Source of the DNA: Fimbriimonadaceae bacterium
GTDB taxonomy: Bacteria > Armatimonadota > Fimbriimonadia > Fimbriimonadales > Fimbriimonadaceae
DNA length: 64,000 nucleotides
Direction of reading: 5' to 3'
NCBI GenBank assembly: GCA_019454105.1
Contig: CP075364.1
Span: 1,429,362 to 1,493,361, forward strand
The notes under the pieces were generated by a model. That model was not told where the DNA came from. It worked only from the letters and a program-made list of their open reading frames with translations, and ran no database searches. The translations under genes and the position numbers were made by a program. Positions 8,801 through 16,375 of the stretch are shown here, piece by piece; within the stretch, counting starts at the first letter, position 1; the number at the start of each line of letters is the position of its first letter.

Positions 8801-9411
8801 GAGCACTCACAATTCAAGCCTCCCACACTTGCGCGTCAATTGCCGAACTCGAAGATCAGACTTCCGTCAAGTTGGCGGGTGTTGTCGCAAACTGCCAAGA
8901 GAGGACCAGCAAACGGACGAATGAGAAAATGGCGTCCGTCACATTAGAAGACTTCACTGGGCAAACGTCTTGTTTTGTTTTCGCAAAGACTTACGCGGCA
9001 AAAAAGCAGTTTCTCGCACGTGATTCGATCGTCAAGATTCGAGGAAAGGTGAGCCATCGTGAAAGGTCCGGCGAGAGGACTGTTGAGGTCTTGATCGACG
9101 ATGTGGAGCCTCTCCCAAAACCTGATGGCAACGACACTTCGTACGATAACACTTCAGAAGGCACAGTCATGTTGAGGATCGAAGCAGCGACCGTTGATCA
9201 ACTTACCAAACTGAGAGATGTGGTCCTTCAAAACCCTGGTCCATTCGACCTTGCTTTCCAGATTGGAGATGGCTCGCTTGTGATCCTGGACCGCGTGTCA
9301 GCGGAGGAAGAGACCCTGGCAAAGTTCAAGAAGACTCTACCAAGGTGCTCGGTCGAAATTGTCAGGCACGACGTGGCCGGGTTCGCGACATCCGGACTTG
9401 GAGTACCTTGA
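5881..9411 (+). CDS. dnaE: DNA polymerase III subunit alpha
   Basis: This 1176-residue protein is the replicative polymerase subunit (DnaE type). The N-terminal PHP domain keeps all nine metal-ligand positions: H7, H9, D16, H41, E66, H87, C137, D205 and H207. The polymerase palm has D394, D396 (PDIDMDFED) and D563 (LLKMDFLGL), and the fingers region carries FGVRGSAAGS (about 352). A helix-hairpin-helix region (about 840-900) and an OB domain (about 1000-1070) follow. The length is normal for DnaE. It stands 70 nt after the debranching enzyme gene. Base use in its 3' half is somewhat more AT-rich than its neighbours. Confidence 0.98.
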   Translation: MCFVHLHNHTEYSLLDGANRIPEMVARAKELGMPALAITDHGAMFGCMEFYFECIKQGIKPILGMEAYVAPGGIEKRNAREAKDSYHLLLLARNEEGYRNLCRLHSIAALEGFYYRPRIDHELLKRHAKGLIGSTTCIGSEVNQLLLEGDYEAAKDRAAMYRDIFDEGCYFVELQDHGLPDQQRMNEGLLQIAKDLKLPLVATNDSHFLCQSDAEPHDVLLCIGMGKLRSENDRIKFTGQEFIKTQEEMASLFPNHPEAIEGTLAFAELCQLELGQTRNLMPEPEMPEGETPGSYLRNLAEQGLRRRIDNPADEAWERLHFELDVIQRTGFDSYFLLVREFADFTRDQGIQFGVRGSAAGSLVSYTLGITDVNPLEYDLTFERFLNPERVSMPDIDMDFEDARRDEVIRWVQGRYGPERVAQIVTFGTLGSKAAIKDAGRVMGRLPAETDRICKLIPTRPGVTFEGILDKPKSADEDSDELRLWRETAEFRALVEREPAVREIVESARMIEGLARHAGVHAAGVVISRDPLAETVPLYRSNDGQPVTAYEMGILEKLGLLKMDFLGLSNLTVLARALENVAATDPSSGLRSCNDIPPDDESAYEMLGRGETTGVFQLESGGMRRAVMSVKPRSVRELAALIALYRPGPLQHIRQYADVKHGRAKMEVLHPKMEPILQETYGVIVYQDQVLKLVQALAGFTLGRADILRRAMGKKDKAVMDSMKNEFMTGCGTNGIEQDVADKVWQLLLPFAGYAFNKAHAVCYGILAYQTAYLKANYPLAYMAAMLAVFREKEDKVTATIEECRRMKIVVFPPDVNLSDLDFTIETQRKKGVSQGIRFGLGAIKGVGEGLVRKILEERQSGPFTHLFEFCERLRPFGLTKTGLEALIKAGAFDSIDKNRNTLLDNLEAALVFADTANKDRASGQENLFGDGTEERKVYPQLPSVAAADRSVLLAMEKEVMGIYVSDHPLRGYERALTIQASHTCASIAELEDQTSVKLAGVVANCQERTSKRTNEKMASVTLEDFTGQTSCFVFAKTYAAKKQFLARDSIVKIRGKVSHRERSGERTVEVLIDDVEPLPKPDGNDTSYDNTSEGTVMLRIEAATVDQLTKLRDVVLQNPGPFDLAFQIGDGSLVILDRVSAEEETLAKFKKTLPRCSVEIVRHDVAGFATSGLGVP

Positions 9412-9443
9412 GCGTGGCTAGAACGTCTAAGAATGCGACCCTC

Positions 9444-10151
9444 ATGAAACTGTCTGTAGCTGTTCTCCTCGCGGCCAGTGCTCCAGGGATCTGGGCGGCT
9501 CCCGATCCGTTCGACGTCTATGTCGCCAACATTGAGATTCTTCAAGCAAAGCCCGTTCAATCAGAGTTGAAGATCACGGACGCTCAAAGAGCGGCTTTGA
9601 ACAAGCATGCCGATTGGTACAACGGTCAGACGAAAAAAGTTGTCGACCAGCTCAAGACCACCAAGGGCACCGGGGCCGACCGCCAAAAGGGCATGACCCA
9701 GATCTCGTCCCTCCAAGACCAGTTGAAGGGCAAGGTCATCGGCGAATTATCTAGCTGGCAAGTAAAGAGACTTGGCCAAATCAGTCTTCAACAAGCTGGG
9801 ATCGTCGCCCTCCTGGACAGCAAGGTCGCCAAGAAAGTCGGCATGACCGAAGCACAGATCAAGAAGCTCCGGACAGGCTGGGAGGCTTCCGGGAAGCTGG
9901 TGGCAGAAGCCGAGACCAAGGCCCGCCAGCCTGTCTTTAACAAGTACAAGGACAAGCAGCCAAAGGACGAAAAGGAAGCAAGAGAATTGAGCGAAGCCTA
10001 CAACCGAGAAATGGAGGCAGCTTCAAAGACCCTCGATCCTGTCTTGGCCAAAGCCAAGAAGGACTTTGAGGCGATCGTCGACTCAACCTTGACGCCAGGT
10101 CAAAAGAAAGCCTGGGGAGACCTCAAGGGCCCAACCTTCCGCGCTCAGTGA
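9444..10151 (+). CDS. Secreted helical protein of unknown function
   Basis: The 235-residue product begins with a clear signal peptide (MKLSVAVLLAASAPGIWA, with cleavage likely after AWA or WAA). The mature part is almost wholly helical and rich in Lys, Gln and Ala, with a repeated pattern around ELKITDAQRAALNKHADWYN (about 37), KKVGMTEAQIKKLRTGW (about 130) and LTPGQKKAW (near the end). The I/L-T-x-x-Q pattern is reminiscent of LTxxQ/Spy-type periplasmic helical proteins, but I cannot confirm that family. The frame extends upstream to 9345 inside dnaE; ATG 9444 is preferred because it opens the signal peptide. Its TGA overlaps the gluQ GTG start by 4 nt. Confidence 0.75.
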   Translation: MKLSVAVLLAASAPGIWAAPDPFDVYVANIEILQAKPVQSELKITDAQRAALNKHADWYNGQTKKVVDQLKTTKGTGADRQKGMTQISSLQDQLKGKVIGELSSWQVKRLGQISLQQAGIVALLDSKVAKKVGMTEAQIKKLRTGWEASGKLVAEAETKARQPVFNKYKDKQPKDEKEARELSEAYNREMEAASKTLDPVLAKAKKDFEAIVDSTLTPGQKKAWGDLKGPTFRAQ

Positions 10152-10981
10152 CGGTCACCCGATTCGCGCCATCTCCGACTGGCCTCCTCCACCTTGGCCA
10201 TGCCTTTGCCGCTTGGTTCGCCCGCGAGCATGGCGACTTCATGACGCTCCGCATTGAAGACATCGATCCTACGCGGTGCCGACCCGAGTTTCGAGAGGCG
10301 ATCTTCGAAGATCTTCGTTGGCTCGGAGTTCGCTGGGACGGTGACCCGTGGAATCAGAGCGATCGCACATCCCATTACCAAAGCGCGCTGGACAGGCTTT
10401 GGAGTCTTGGCGTCCTGTACCGGTGCTTTTGTACAAGAAAGGAGATCCTTTCCGAAATCAATCGTGCCGGAGAAGCGCCGCAAGGATCCAGTGCGACTGC
10501 CTACCCTGGCACTTGCCGCTCTCTAGACCCGGACACGGTTCAGCGACGGCTAGAAGAAGGCAGACCCTACGCCCTACGAGTCCACCACGAAAGAGCCCTC
10601 GCCTTGGTGGGAAATCTTGAGTTCACCGACCGTGTGGCAGGACTCACGACCGTCGATCTGACTCAAGAGGGCGATTTTGTCGTAGCCCGAAAGGAAACAC
10701 CGACCAGTTACCATCTGAGCGTCGTCGTGGACGACGCGGCTCAGGGCGTCACACTGGTCACCCGGGGCCAAGACCTTCTTTCGGCTACCCATCCGCAGAG
10801 ACTTTTGCAGGCCCTGCTCGGCCTGCCCGAACCTGAGTACTGGCATCATGGACTTGTCACCGACGGCGATGGCCAACGGCTCGCCAAACGAATTGGATCA
10901 ACCTCGATCCGAGCCCACCGACAAGCTGGCCGCGCTCCTCAAGACGTGATTCGAGAGGCCATCGAAAGAGTCAGGCAGTGA
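10148..10981 (+). CDS. gluQ: Glutamyl-Q tRNA(Asp) synthetase
   Basis: The 277-residue protein is a GluRS-like catalytic core without an anticodon-binding domain, the hallmark of GluQ-RS. It attaches glutamate to the queuosine base at position 34 of tRNA(Asp). The HIGH motif is HLGH (15-18) after RFAPSPTG. The zinc site is C93, C95, Y119 and C123 (RCFC, then AYPGTC), and the KMSKS counterpart is RLAKR (244-248). The start is the GTG of a GTGA overlap with the upstream secreted-protein gene. The last 11 nt overlap the convergent metallopeptidase gene. Confidence 0.94.
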   Translation: MTVTRFAPSPTGLLHLGHAFAAWFAREHGDFMTLRIEDIDPTRCRPEFREAIFEDLRWLGVRWDGDPWNQSDRTSHYQSALDRLWSLGVLYRCFCTRKEILSEINRAGEAPQGSSATAYPGTCRSLDPDTVQRRLEEGRPYALRVHHERALALVGNLEFTDRVAGLTTVDLTQEGDFVVARKETPTSYHLSVVVDDAAQGVTLVTRGQDLLSATHPQRLLQALLGLPEPEYWHHGLVTDGDGQRLAKRIGSTSIRAHRQAGRAPQDVIREAIERVRQ

Positions 10982-11894
10982 GCCAAGCCAGGGCCTTCTC
11001 GTTGACAGTGTCAGCATCCATCCCGAAGCTCTTTTTCAGTGCGGTGTCGACTGCCGGACGCCCTTTGAGCCGTGCCGCGAGGCCAGCCCAAAACCCGAAG
11101 GGCAAGAACCGGTCCAGGCAGTCCCCAACTCCTCTCGTCCCATGCAACGAGGCGAGGTACTCGCCGATCACGTGGGACTGCGTGTATGCCTGGAGGACGA
11201 CTCGCTGGCCCGCGAAGTTCTCTCGGTCTTCTCCAAAGGCGACATCGAGCGCATGAAGGCTGCGCCAAGGATCGTGCCGCTCCCGAAAGCGCCGCCATTG
11301 GGGCCCGTTCCGGGTTCCGTCCGCCAGCATCGCGACAGCCTCGTCGAACCACCTCGGACAAAGTCCTTGAGCCCGGTTCACGGTCATGACGTGGGCGAAC
11401 TCGTGGCGAACCGCGGCTTCAAACTCACCACGGTCGTTCAGTAAATAGTTCGGCAGGCAAACTTTCTCATAAGGGTACATATCGACGCAGTATCCATGGC
11501 GACCTGGAGTCCACGGCGCGTCCGCCGATCGAGCCAACACTGTGAAAAGGGTCGGGGGGCCGACCGCCCATCCAAAGGCCTGACACACTTGGTCACAAGC
11601 GTGACGTATCGCAGCCTCAAGTTCGACGATTGTCCAAGAGGCTTCGGTCGGAATCCACTCGATCTCGAGCCAATCGCCAGAGGACTGGCGGGACGAAGCT
11701 GTCCGGGTCGCCCATTCCGCCTCGATCATTCGATACACACCAAGGCCCCGGGCTAGCGACCCGGCGCCCATGGCCTCCACGAACGCATAGGCAGATTCGA
11801 GCTTGTCGTGGTAATAAAGCTCCAGAGCCTCGTTGAAATCTCCGTACTCGCCAAGCGAGCCGAATCGGGCGCTGTGGGCTTCCCAAGCTGTCAT
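10971..11894 (-). CDS. Zinc metallopeptidase of gluzincin (peptidase MA-like) type
   Basis: The 307-residue protein carries HEFAH (164-168), the HExxH zinc motif. PRWFDEAVAML (180-190) follows, in which E185 is a likely third zinc ligand, as in PxWxxEG-type peptidases. No signal peptide or membrane helix is seen, so it should be cytoplasmic unless the start is wrong. The N-terminal 100 residues are helical and match nothing I know. Its substrate is unknown. It lies 9 nt downstream of the end-to-start junction with the glycosyltransferase at 11904-12617 on the same strand direction, although the peptidase is the downstream partner only in coordinates: transcription runs 12617 to 11904, and the peptidase has its own upstream start at 11894, so the two can share a transcript. 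Confidence 0.8.
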   Translation of the reverse strand: MTAWEAHSARFGSLGEYGDFNEALELYYHDKLESAYAFVEAMGAGSLARGLGVYRMIEAEWATRTASSRQSSGDWLEIEWIPTEASWTIVELEAAIRHACDQVCQAFGWAVGPPTLFTVLARSADAPWTPGRHGYCVDMYPYEKVCLPNYLLNDRGEFEAAVRHEFAHVMTVNRAQGLCPRWFDEAVAMLADGTRNGPQWRRFRERHDPWRSLHALDVAFGEDRENFAGQRVVLQAYTQSHVIGEYLASLHGTRGVGDCLDRFLPFGFWAGLAARLKGRPAVDTALKKSFGMDADTVNEKALAWLTA

Positions 11895-11903
11895 TTCTTC
11901 GGC

Positions 11904-12617
11904 TCAGTCCGGGTCGTGCCACGGCGGTTGCCACCGTCGATATCGCAGCAGCGTCCAAAATGCCTCGGGCGCATCGGTCCATCGGATCTTCTTTCCAGCC
12001 CCTTTCGACCTCGGCGCATAGGAGATCGGTACTTCGTGGATCGGCTCCCCGAGCCGCACGGCTTTCGCAGTCACCTCCGGACAGAACTCAAAGCGCTCAC
12101 ATTCAAGTTCCATCGATTCGAGTAAGTCTCGCCGCACAGCCTTGTAACAAGTCGCTTCGTCCGTGATGGGTCGCCCATAGAGCCAACGGACGAACCACGC
12201 CAAGAGCAGGTTCACGATCTTGTTGGGTACGGCCATTCCTTTGGGGAACCCATTCGTGAACCTTGTCCCAAAGACCACGCCATAAACGCCCTTCAAAATC
12301 GGATCGACCAGCGATGGGATCTCCTCGGGCGAATATTCCAAGTCCGCGTCTTGGATCACGACGACGCGCCCGGACGCGTAAGCAAGAGCCTGACGGATGG
12401 CCGATCCTTTGCCTGTCGGCCGATCGTTCCTCAGCACGACGATCCGTTCACGATACTGGTCCAGTGCTCGGCCAGTGCCGTCTGTGCTCCCGTCGTCGAC
12501 CACGATGACTTGAACCGAGAGCGGAAGGGCCAAGAGGCGCCGGACGATCTCGGCGATCGTCCTATCCTCATTGAGGGCTGGAACGATGACGGTCACGTCC
12601 GGTTGGACTGACGACAT
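11904..12617 (-). CDS. Glycosyltransferase family 2 (dolichol-phosphate mannosyltransferase-like)
   Basis: This 237-residue GT-A protein has VTVIVPALNEDRTI (8-21), the nucleotide-binding DDGSTD (41-46) and the metal-binding QDADLEY (89-95). The spacing and the GTRFTNGFP segment are like polyprenyl-phosphate sugar synthases. No membrane helix follows the catalytic domain. It probably transfers a sugar from a nucleotide donor to a lipid or glycan acceptor at the cytoplasmic face. The upstream aspartyl-protease/PDZ gene ends 26 nt away on the same strand, so the three genes 13804-10971 may be one transcription unit. Confidence 0.88.
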   Translation of the reverse strand: MSSVQPDVTVIVPALNEDRTIAEIVRRLLALPLSVQVIVVDDGSTDGTGRALDQYRERIVVLRNDRPTGKGSAIRQALAYASGRVVVIQDADLEYSPEEIPSLVDPILKGVYGVVFGTRFTNGFPKGMAVPNKIVNLLLAWFVRWLYGRPITDEATCYKAVRRDLLESMELECERFEFCPEVTAKAVRLGEPIHEVPISYAPRSKGAGKKIRWTDAPEAFWTLLRYRRWQPPWHDPD

Positions 12618-12643
12618 GGGCTGGCCGAGGATACCAACCTTCC

Positions 12644-13804
12644 TTACAGACCGTTGACCAGGTAGCGCCGCTCCAACTCGTGGCGGTAGAGAATCCCATC
12701 CCTCGATACCGCGACACTGACTTGACTCCCAGCTTCGCCTTCCATCAGCTGGCGCAGTTGTCGGAAACTCATCGCCCGGAGCTCGTTGCCGTCCACGCCG
12801 AGCAAGTCGTCACCTCGCTTGATTCCGGCTTCGTCGGCCGAACTCCCTGGAGTCACACGCCACACTCGGTTGCGCTTCACGCGCGTGTCGTAAAAGGCAT
12901 AGATCCCGGTGTCGCCGACAGGCGCGGTCGAAGCCTTGCCTGTGAAGTTCTCCAACCAAACCCGTCTTCGGGCCATGTCGATCGTGATGTTGAAGTTGCG
13001 CAAGAACTGGAATCCGACCGTGCCGTCGCCATCGGCCGAGCTCGAAGGAAGGTCGATAATAGACCACACGCTGCTCTCGACCGGCACCCCGAAGACGGTC
13101 AAGCCCTTCAGCACCGTCTGGAAGGACTCGACTGGGCCGGAGGCCACCCAGGAAGTCCCCATGTGCTTGGGCTTCTCCTTTTCCGGCCATAGCCCGACCC
13201 TCACCAAGACGTCGCGATGGGTCGTGGCATAAAAAGCGTTGCCAGTATCTAGGGCGAGCTTCATCCTCTGGCCCGTCGGCGTTTCGACCGGTAGTTCGAT
13301 CGAATTCGTGCCAATTGGGAGCATCCGCAAGAGAAAAGTCCGCTTGTTGTCTGGTTTGCGCTGTGAGATATCGGTCTCGGGCGAATGGAACCGGAACACC
13401 GACCTTTCAAAATTGACCTCAAAGATCTGTCCGATGAACGGTTCGAGTCCGAGGATCCCTTCACAATGAACGCCATAAGACATGGTGTAGCTCTCACCCG
13501 GAATCTGGACGATCTCTTGCCCGGCCACGTTGAGCGACGTCGACCCCAATTTGAGGCTCTTGAGCCCCACCGTTTGAGCGTTGAACTCTCCGACAAAGTC
13601 GCGGAGTCTGACCGAGCCAGAGGGCGGGCCAACATTCAGGTTGCCTGTCAGCTTGACGCTGCCCGAGAAACCTGAGTCGAACATGAGTCCAGTCTTCCGA
13701 CCGTTCACCTGGGCTTCGACGATGATGGCGTTGTCGCCAATCACGAACGGAACCTCCGCTACCGGAGCCGCCAGGGCCAGACTGAAGGACAGGGGGATGA
13801 TCAT
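12644..13804 (-). CDS. Retropepsin-like aspartyl protease with C-terminal PDZ domain
   Basis: The 386-residue protein starts with a short hydrophobic leader (MIIPLSFSLALAAPVAEV) that looks like a signal peptide. Two retropepsin-type halves follow: FDSGFSG (42-48) and ALDTGNAF (184-191), each with the Asp of a D-S/T-G triad. Residues ~305-380 form a PDZ domain (GSSADEAGIKRGDDLLGVDG). Bacterial proteins of this build are thought to be envelope proteases or peptide-binding proteins; the substrate is unknown. The gene is divergent from the Liv-type importer operon, with 143 nt between the starts. Confidence 0.85.
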   Translation of the reverse strand: MIIPLSFSLALAAPVAEVPFVIGDNAIIVEAQVNGRKTGLMFDSGFSGSVKLTGNLNVGPPSGSVRLRDFVGEFNAQTVGLKSLKLGSTSLNVAGQEIVQIPGESYTMSYGVHCEGILGLEPFIGQIFEVNFERSVFRFHSPETDISQRKPDNKRTFLLRMLPIGTNSIELPVETPTGQRMKLALDTGNAFYATTHRDVLVRVGLWPEKEKPKHMGTSWVASGPVESFQTVLKGLTVFGVPVESSVWSIIDLPSSSADGDGTVGFQFLRNFNITIDMARRRVWLENFTGKASTAPVGDTGIYAFYDTRVKRNRVWRVTPGSSADEAGIKRGDDLLGVDGNELRAMSFRQLRQLMEGEAGSQVSVAVSRDGILYRHELERRYLVNGL

Positions 13805-13896
13805 CAGAGGGTCTCTCGTACCTTACATCTAAACGCCTTCCAGCCCAACTCGGTTCTGTCACTCCCAAAATTGCCTGACCCGCTCCACCTTTCCTG

Positions 13897-13902
13897 TATA
13901 CT
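13897..13902 (+). promoter_or_regulatory. Candidate -10 element upstream of the binding-protein gene
   Basis: TATACT lies 45 nt before the GTG at 13948 and is a good -10 match. A TTGCCT at 13871-13876 could be the -35, but the 20-nt spacer is longer than usual. No operator is evident. Confidence 0.35.
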
Positions 13903-13947
13903 GCCCAACTCCAAGCCTGCCTCCAGCAGGCAACAAGGACTCTGACA

Positions 13948-15213
13948 GTGGTGAAGCGAACGATAAACCAGACTTGGGCGGTGCTCGCCCTCGCCGCCAT
14001 CGCGGCGTGTTCGTTGGTCGGATGCAAGGAGCCGGAAACGGCCGGGACAGGCGGTGAGGGCACCGCGAAAAGCTCTGGGAGCGAGACGAGCTCGACAGGC
14101 GTCAGGCGTGCCCTTAAGGTCGACGGCCCGGAGGTCAAGGGCGACAAGATCCTCATTGGACTCGTGGCGGCCCAGAACGGGGATCAAAAGCCATGGGGCG
14201 ACGACAGCGTCAAGGGCGCCCAGCTTGCGGTCGATGCGGCCAACGCGGCCGGGGGCGTGAACGGCAAGCAGATCCAGCTCTTGGTCGGCGACAGCAATAG
14301 CGACCCGGTCGCTGGAAAGAACGCGGCCCAAAAACTGGTCAACGACGGTGTGATCGGCGTGCTGGGTGAAGTCGCGAGCGGCACCACACAACAGATCGCC
14401 CAGGTCACCTACGACGCGGGCGTGCCTCTCATCGCGATCGGCGCCACCCGCACCGACCTCGCCGATATCGGCTCCAACTTTTTCCGCGTCTGCTACACGG
14501 ACGACTTCCAGGGCCCGGTCATGGCCAAGTTCGCCTACGACGACCTCAACCTTCGGAACGTGGCGATCATGACCGACGCCAAACTTCCCTATTCGGTCGG
14601 TCTGAGCGACTCTTTCCGCAAGGCGTTCGAAGCGCGGGGCGGCAAGATCGTCGACGAGCAGAAGTATCAGCAAAAAGAGACGCAGTTCTCCAGTTACATT
14701 TCGAACCTGAAGTCCAAGAACCCGGACGGCGTGTTCTTGAGCGGCTACTTTACCGAGGTCGGCCCGATCGTCAGCCAGTTGCGACAGGCCGGTCTTTCGG
14801 TTCCCGTCTTCGGTGGGGACGGATGGGACAGCTCAGAGCTCATCAGCAGCGGGGGCGAGGCCATCGTCGGCGGGTTCTTTTGCAACCACTACAACAGCAA
14901 GGAGACACGCAAGGAAGTCCAAGACTTCCTGTCTGCTTGGAAGCAGAAGTACGGCGGGGAGCCAGGAACGACGATGGGCGCGCTTGGGTTCGACGCGGCC
15001 AACCTCATGATCGACGCCATCAAGCGCTCGACAAGCCTCAAGGCGAAGGACATCATCGCCGCCATCGACTCGACCGAAAACTTCCCTGGCGTCTCGGGCT
15101 CGATCACTTTGAAGGGCCAGGGCGGCAATCCGTCGAAGCCTGCTCTTGTGGTCAAGGTCACCAAAGACGGCTTCGTCTTCGAAAAGAGCTACTCTCCGGA
15201 AGAGCTGAACTGA
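13948..15213 (+). CDS. Branched-chain amino acid-type ABC transporter, substrate-binding lipoprotein
   Basis: The 421-residue protein has a lipoprotein signal peptide ending in SLVGC (lipobox, Cys26). A Gly/Ser/Thr-rich linker of ~35 residues follows, then a periplasmic binding protein fold of the Leu/Ile/Val family (KILIGLVAAQNGDQKPWGDD, then VKGAQLAVDAAN and GGVNGKQIQLLVGDSNSDPV). It should capture a branched-chain amino acid, amide or similar small solute and deliver it to LivH/LivM. The start is GTG 13948 or the adjacent GTG 13951. It is the first gene of livK-H-M-G; LivH follows after 1 nt. The exact substrate cannot be read from the sequence. Confidence 0.93.
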   Translation: MVKRTINQTWAVLALAAIAACSLVGCKEPETAGTGGEGTAKSSGSETSSTGVRRALKVDGPEVKGDKILIGLVAAQNGDQKPWGDDSVKGAQLAVDAANAAGGVNGKQIQLLVGDSNSDPVAGKNAAQKLVNDGVIGVLGEVASGTTQQIAQVTYDAGVPLIAIGATRTDLADIGSNFFRVCYTDDFQGPVMAKFAYDDLNLRNVAIMTDAKLPYSVGLSDSFRKAFEARGGKIVDEQKYQQKETQFSSYISNLKSKNPDGVFLSGYFTEVGPIVSQLRQAGLSVPVFGGDGWDSSELISSGGEAIVGGFFCNHYNSKETRKEVQDFLSAWKQKYGGEPGTTMGALGFDAANLMIDAIKRSTSLKAKDIIAAIDSTENFPGVSGSITLKGQGGNPSKPALVVKVTKDGFVFEKSYSPEELN

Positions 15214-15214
15214 G

Positions 15215-16375
15215 TTGAGTTCGTCAGCCCTGACGCTGGTGGCAGGATTGGACCTCTCCATCCTGCCACAGCAATTGGTGAACGGCCTCCTTTTGGGGTC
15301 GATCTATGCCCTCATCGCATTGGGCTACACCATGGTCTATGGCGTCCTGCGGCTGATCAACTTCGCCCATGGAGAGGTTTTCATGCTTGGAGCTTACGCG
15401 GCCCTGTTCACCTCATGGGCGCTAGGTTTCGGGCCTGAGTCGAGGGGACAGCCTCCGCAGTCGAGCGCGCTCTACCTCGTCATCATGTTGCTGGTCAGCA
15501 TGGGGGCCTGCGCCTTGATCGGGGCTCTGATCGAACTGCTCGCCTATCGGCCGATGCGCAACCAACCCCGCATCGCCTCTCTGATCACCGCGATCGGGGT
15601 CTCCTTGTTCATCCAGTACGCCGGAGGACTGTTCCTCCCCCAGTCGCCGCCCCCCGCCATCAGCGAGGCCGTCAGTCCATACCGCGGTGTTATGACGGCG
15701 GTCCTCAAGCCCCCACCAGCCGACTTGGCGGCGACGATCGACGAGATTCGAGCCCGAGAACAAGCGGCGAAGTCTCTTGCCGAAGCGGCCAAGGCCGAGA
15801 ACAAACCGGAAGCGAAGGGACTGGAAGAGGAATACAGGAGCATTCAGCGCGACCTTCGAGCGAAGGTCGGCGAAGCTGACTCGCAGACCGTCAGGATCAC
15901 GGTGCCGCACGGCCAACTCATCATGCTCGTGACGACGCTCGTGCTGATGGCCGTGCTCCGCCACATCGTCTTGAAGACCAAGACGGGCCGGGCGATGCGG
16001 GCCGTGTCGCACGACTTTGATTCGGCCGCGCTCATGGGCGTCAATGTCGGTCGCGTCGTGACCCTGACGTTCATCATCGGCTCAGCCCTGGCCGGTGCCG
16101 GGGCCATGATGTACGCCACCGTGCTTCGGACGCCGTTGTCACCTTTCCTAGGGGTGACGCCCGGCATCAAGGCGTTCGTCGCGGCGGTCTTGGGCGGCAT
16201 CGGCAATATCCCCGGGGCCGTCCTCGGCGGATTGCTCATGGGGGTCGTCGAGACTCTGGTCGTCTGGGCCGGGTTCAGCGGGTTCAAGGACGCGGTCGCT
16301 TTCGTCGTCTTGATCATCGTCCTCCTCTTCCGGCCGGGCGGGCTCTTGGGCTCTTCAAAGGTGGAGAAGGTATGA
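15215..16375 (+). CDS. livH: Branched-chain amino acid-type ABC transporter permease, LivH family, with large insert
   Basis: The 386-residue inner-membrane permease opens with LVNGLLLGSIYALIALGYTM followed by VYGVLRLINFAHGEVFMLGA, classic for LivH. The C-terminal half has the conserved cytoplasmic loop (RAVSHDFDSAALMGVNVGRV). LivH is normally about 290-310 residues. The excess comes largely from residues ~145-228, a Pro-rich stretch followed by a strongly charged Ala/Glu/Lys helix (ATIDEIRAREQAAKSLAEAA) that looks like a coiled coil and sits in the loop before HGQLIMLVTTLVL. The start is TTG 15215, one base after the stop of the binding protein. It ends in an ATGA overlap with livM. Confidence 0.93.
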   Translation: MSSSALTLVAGLDLSILPQQLVNGLLLGSIYALIALGYTMVYGVLRLINFAHGEVFMLGAYAALFTSWALGFGPESRGQPPQSSALYLVIMLLVSMGACALIGALIELLAYRPMRNQPRIASLITAIGVSLFIQYAGGLFLPQSPPPAISEAVSPYRGVMTAVLKPPPADLAATIDEIRAREQAAKSLAEAAKAENKPEAKGLEEEYRSIQRDLRAKVGEADSQTVRITVPHGQLIMLVTTLVLMAVLRHIVLKTKTGRAMRAVSHDFDSAALMGVNVGRVVTLTFIIGSALAGAGAMMYATVLRTPLSPFLGVTPGIKAFVAAVLGGIGNIPGAVLGGLLMGVVETLVVWAGFSGFKDAVAFVVLIIVLLFRPGGLLGSSKVEKV

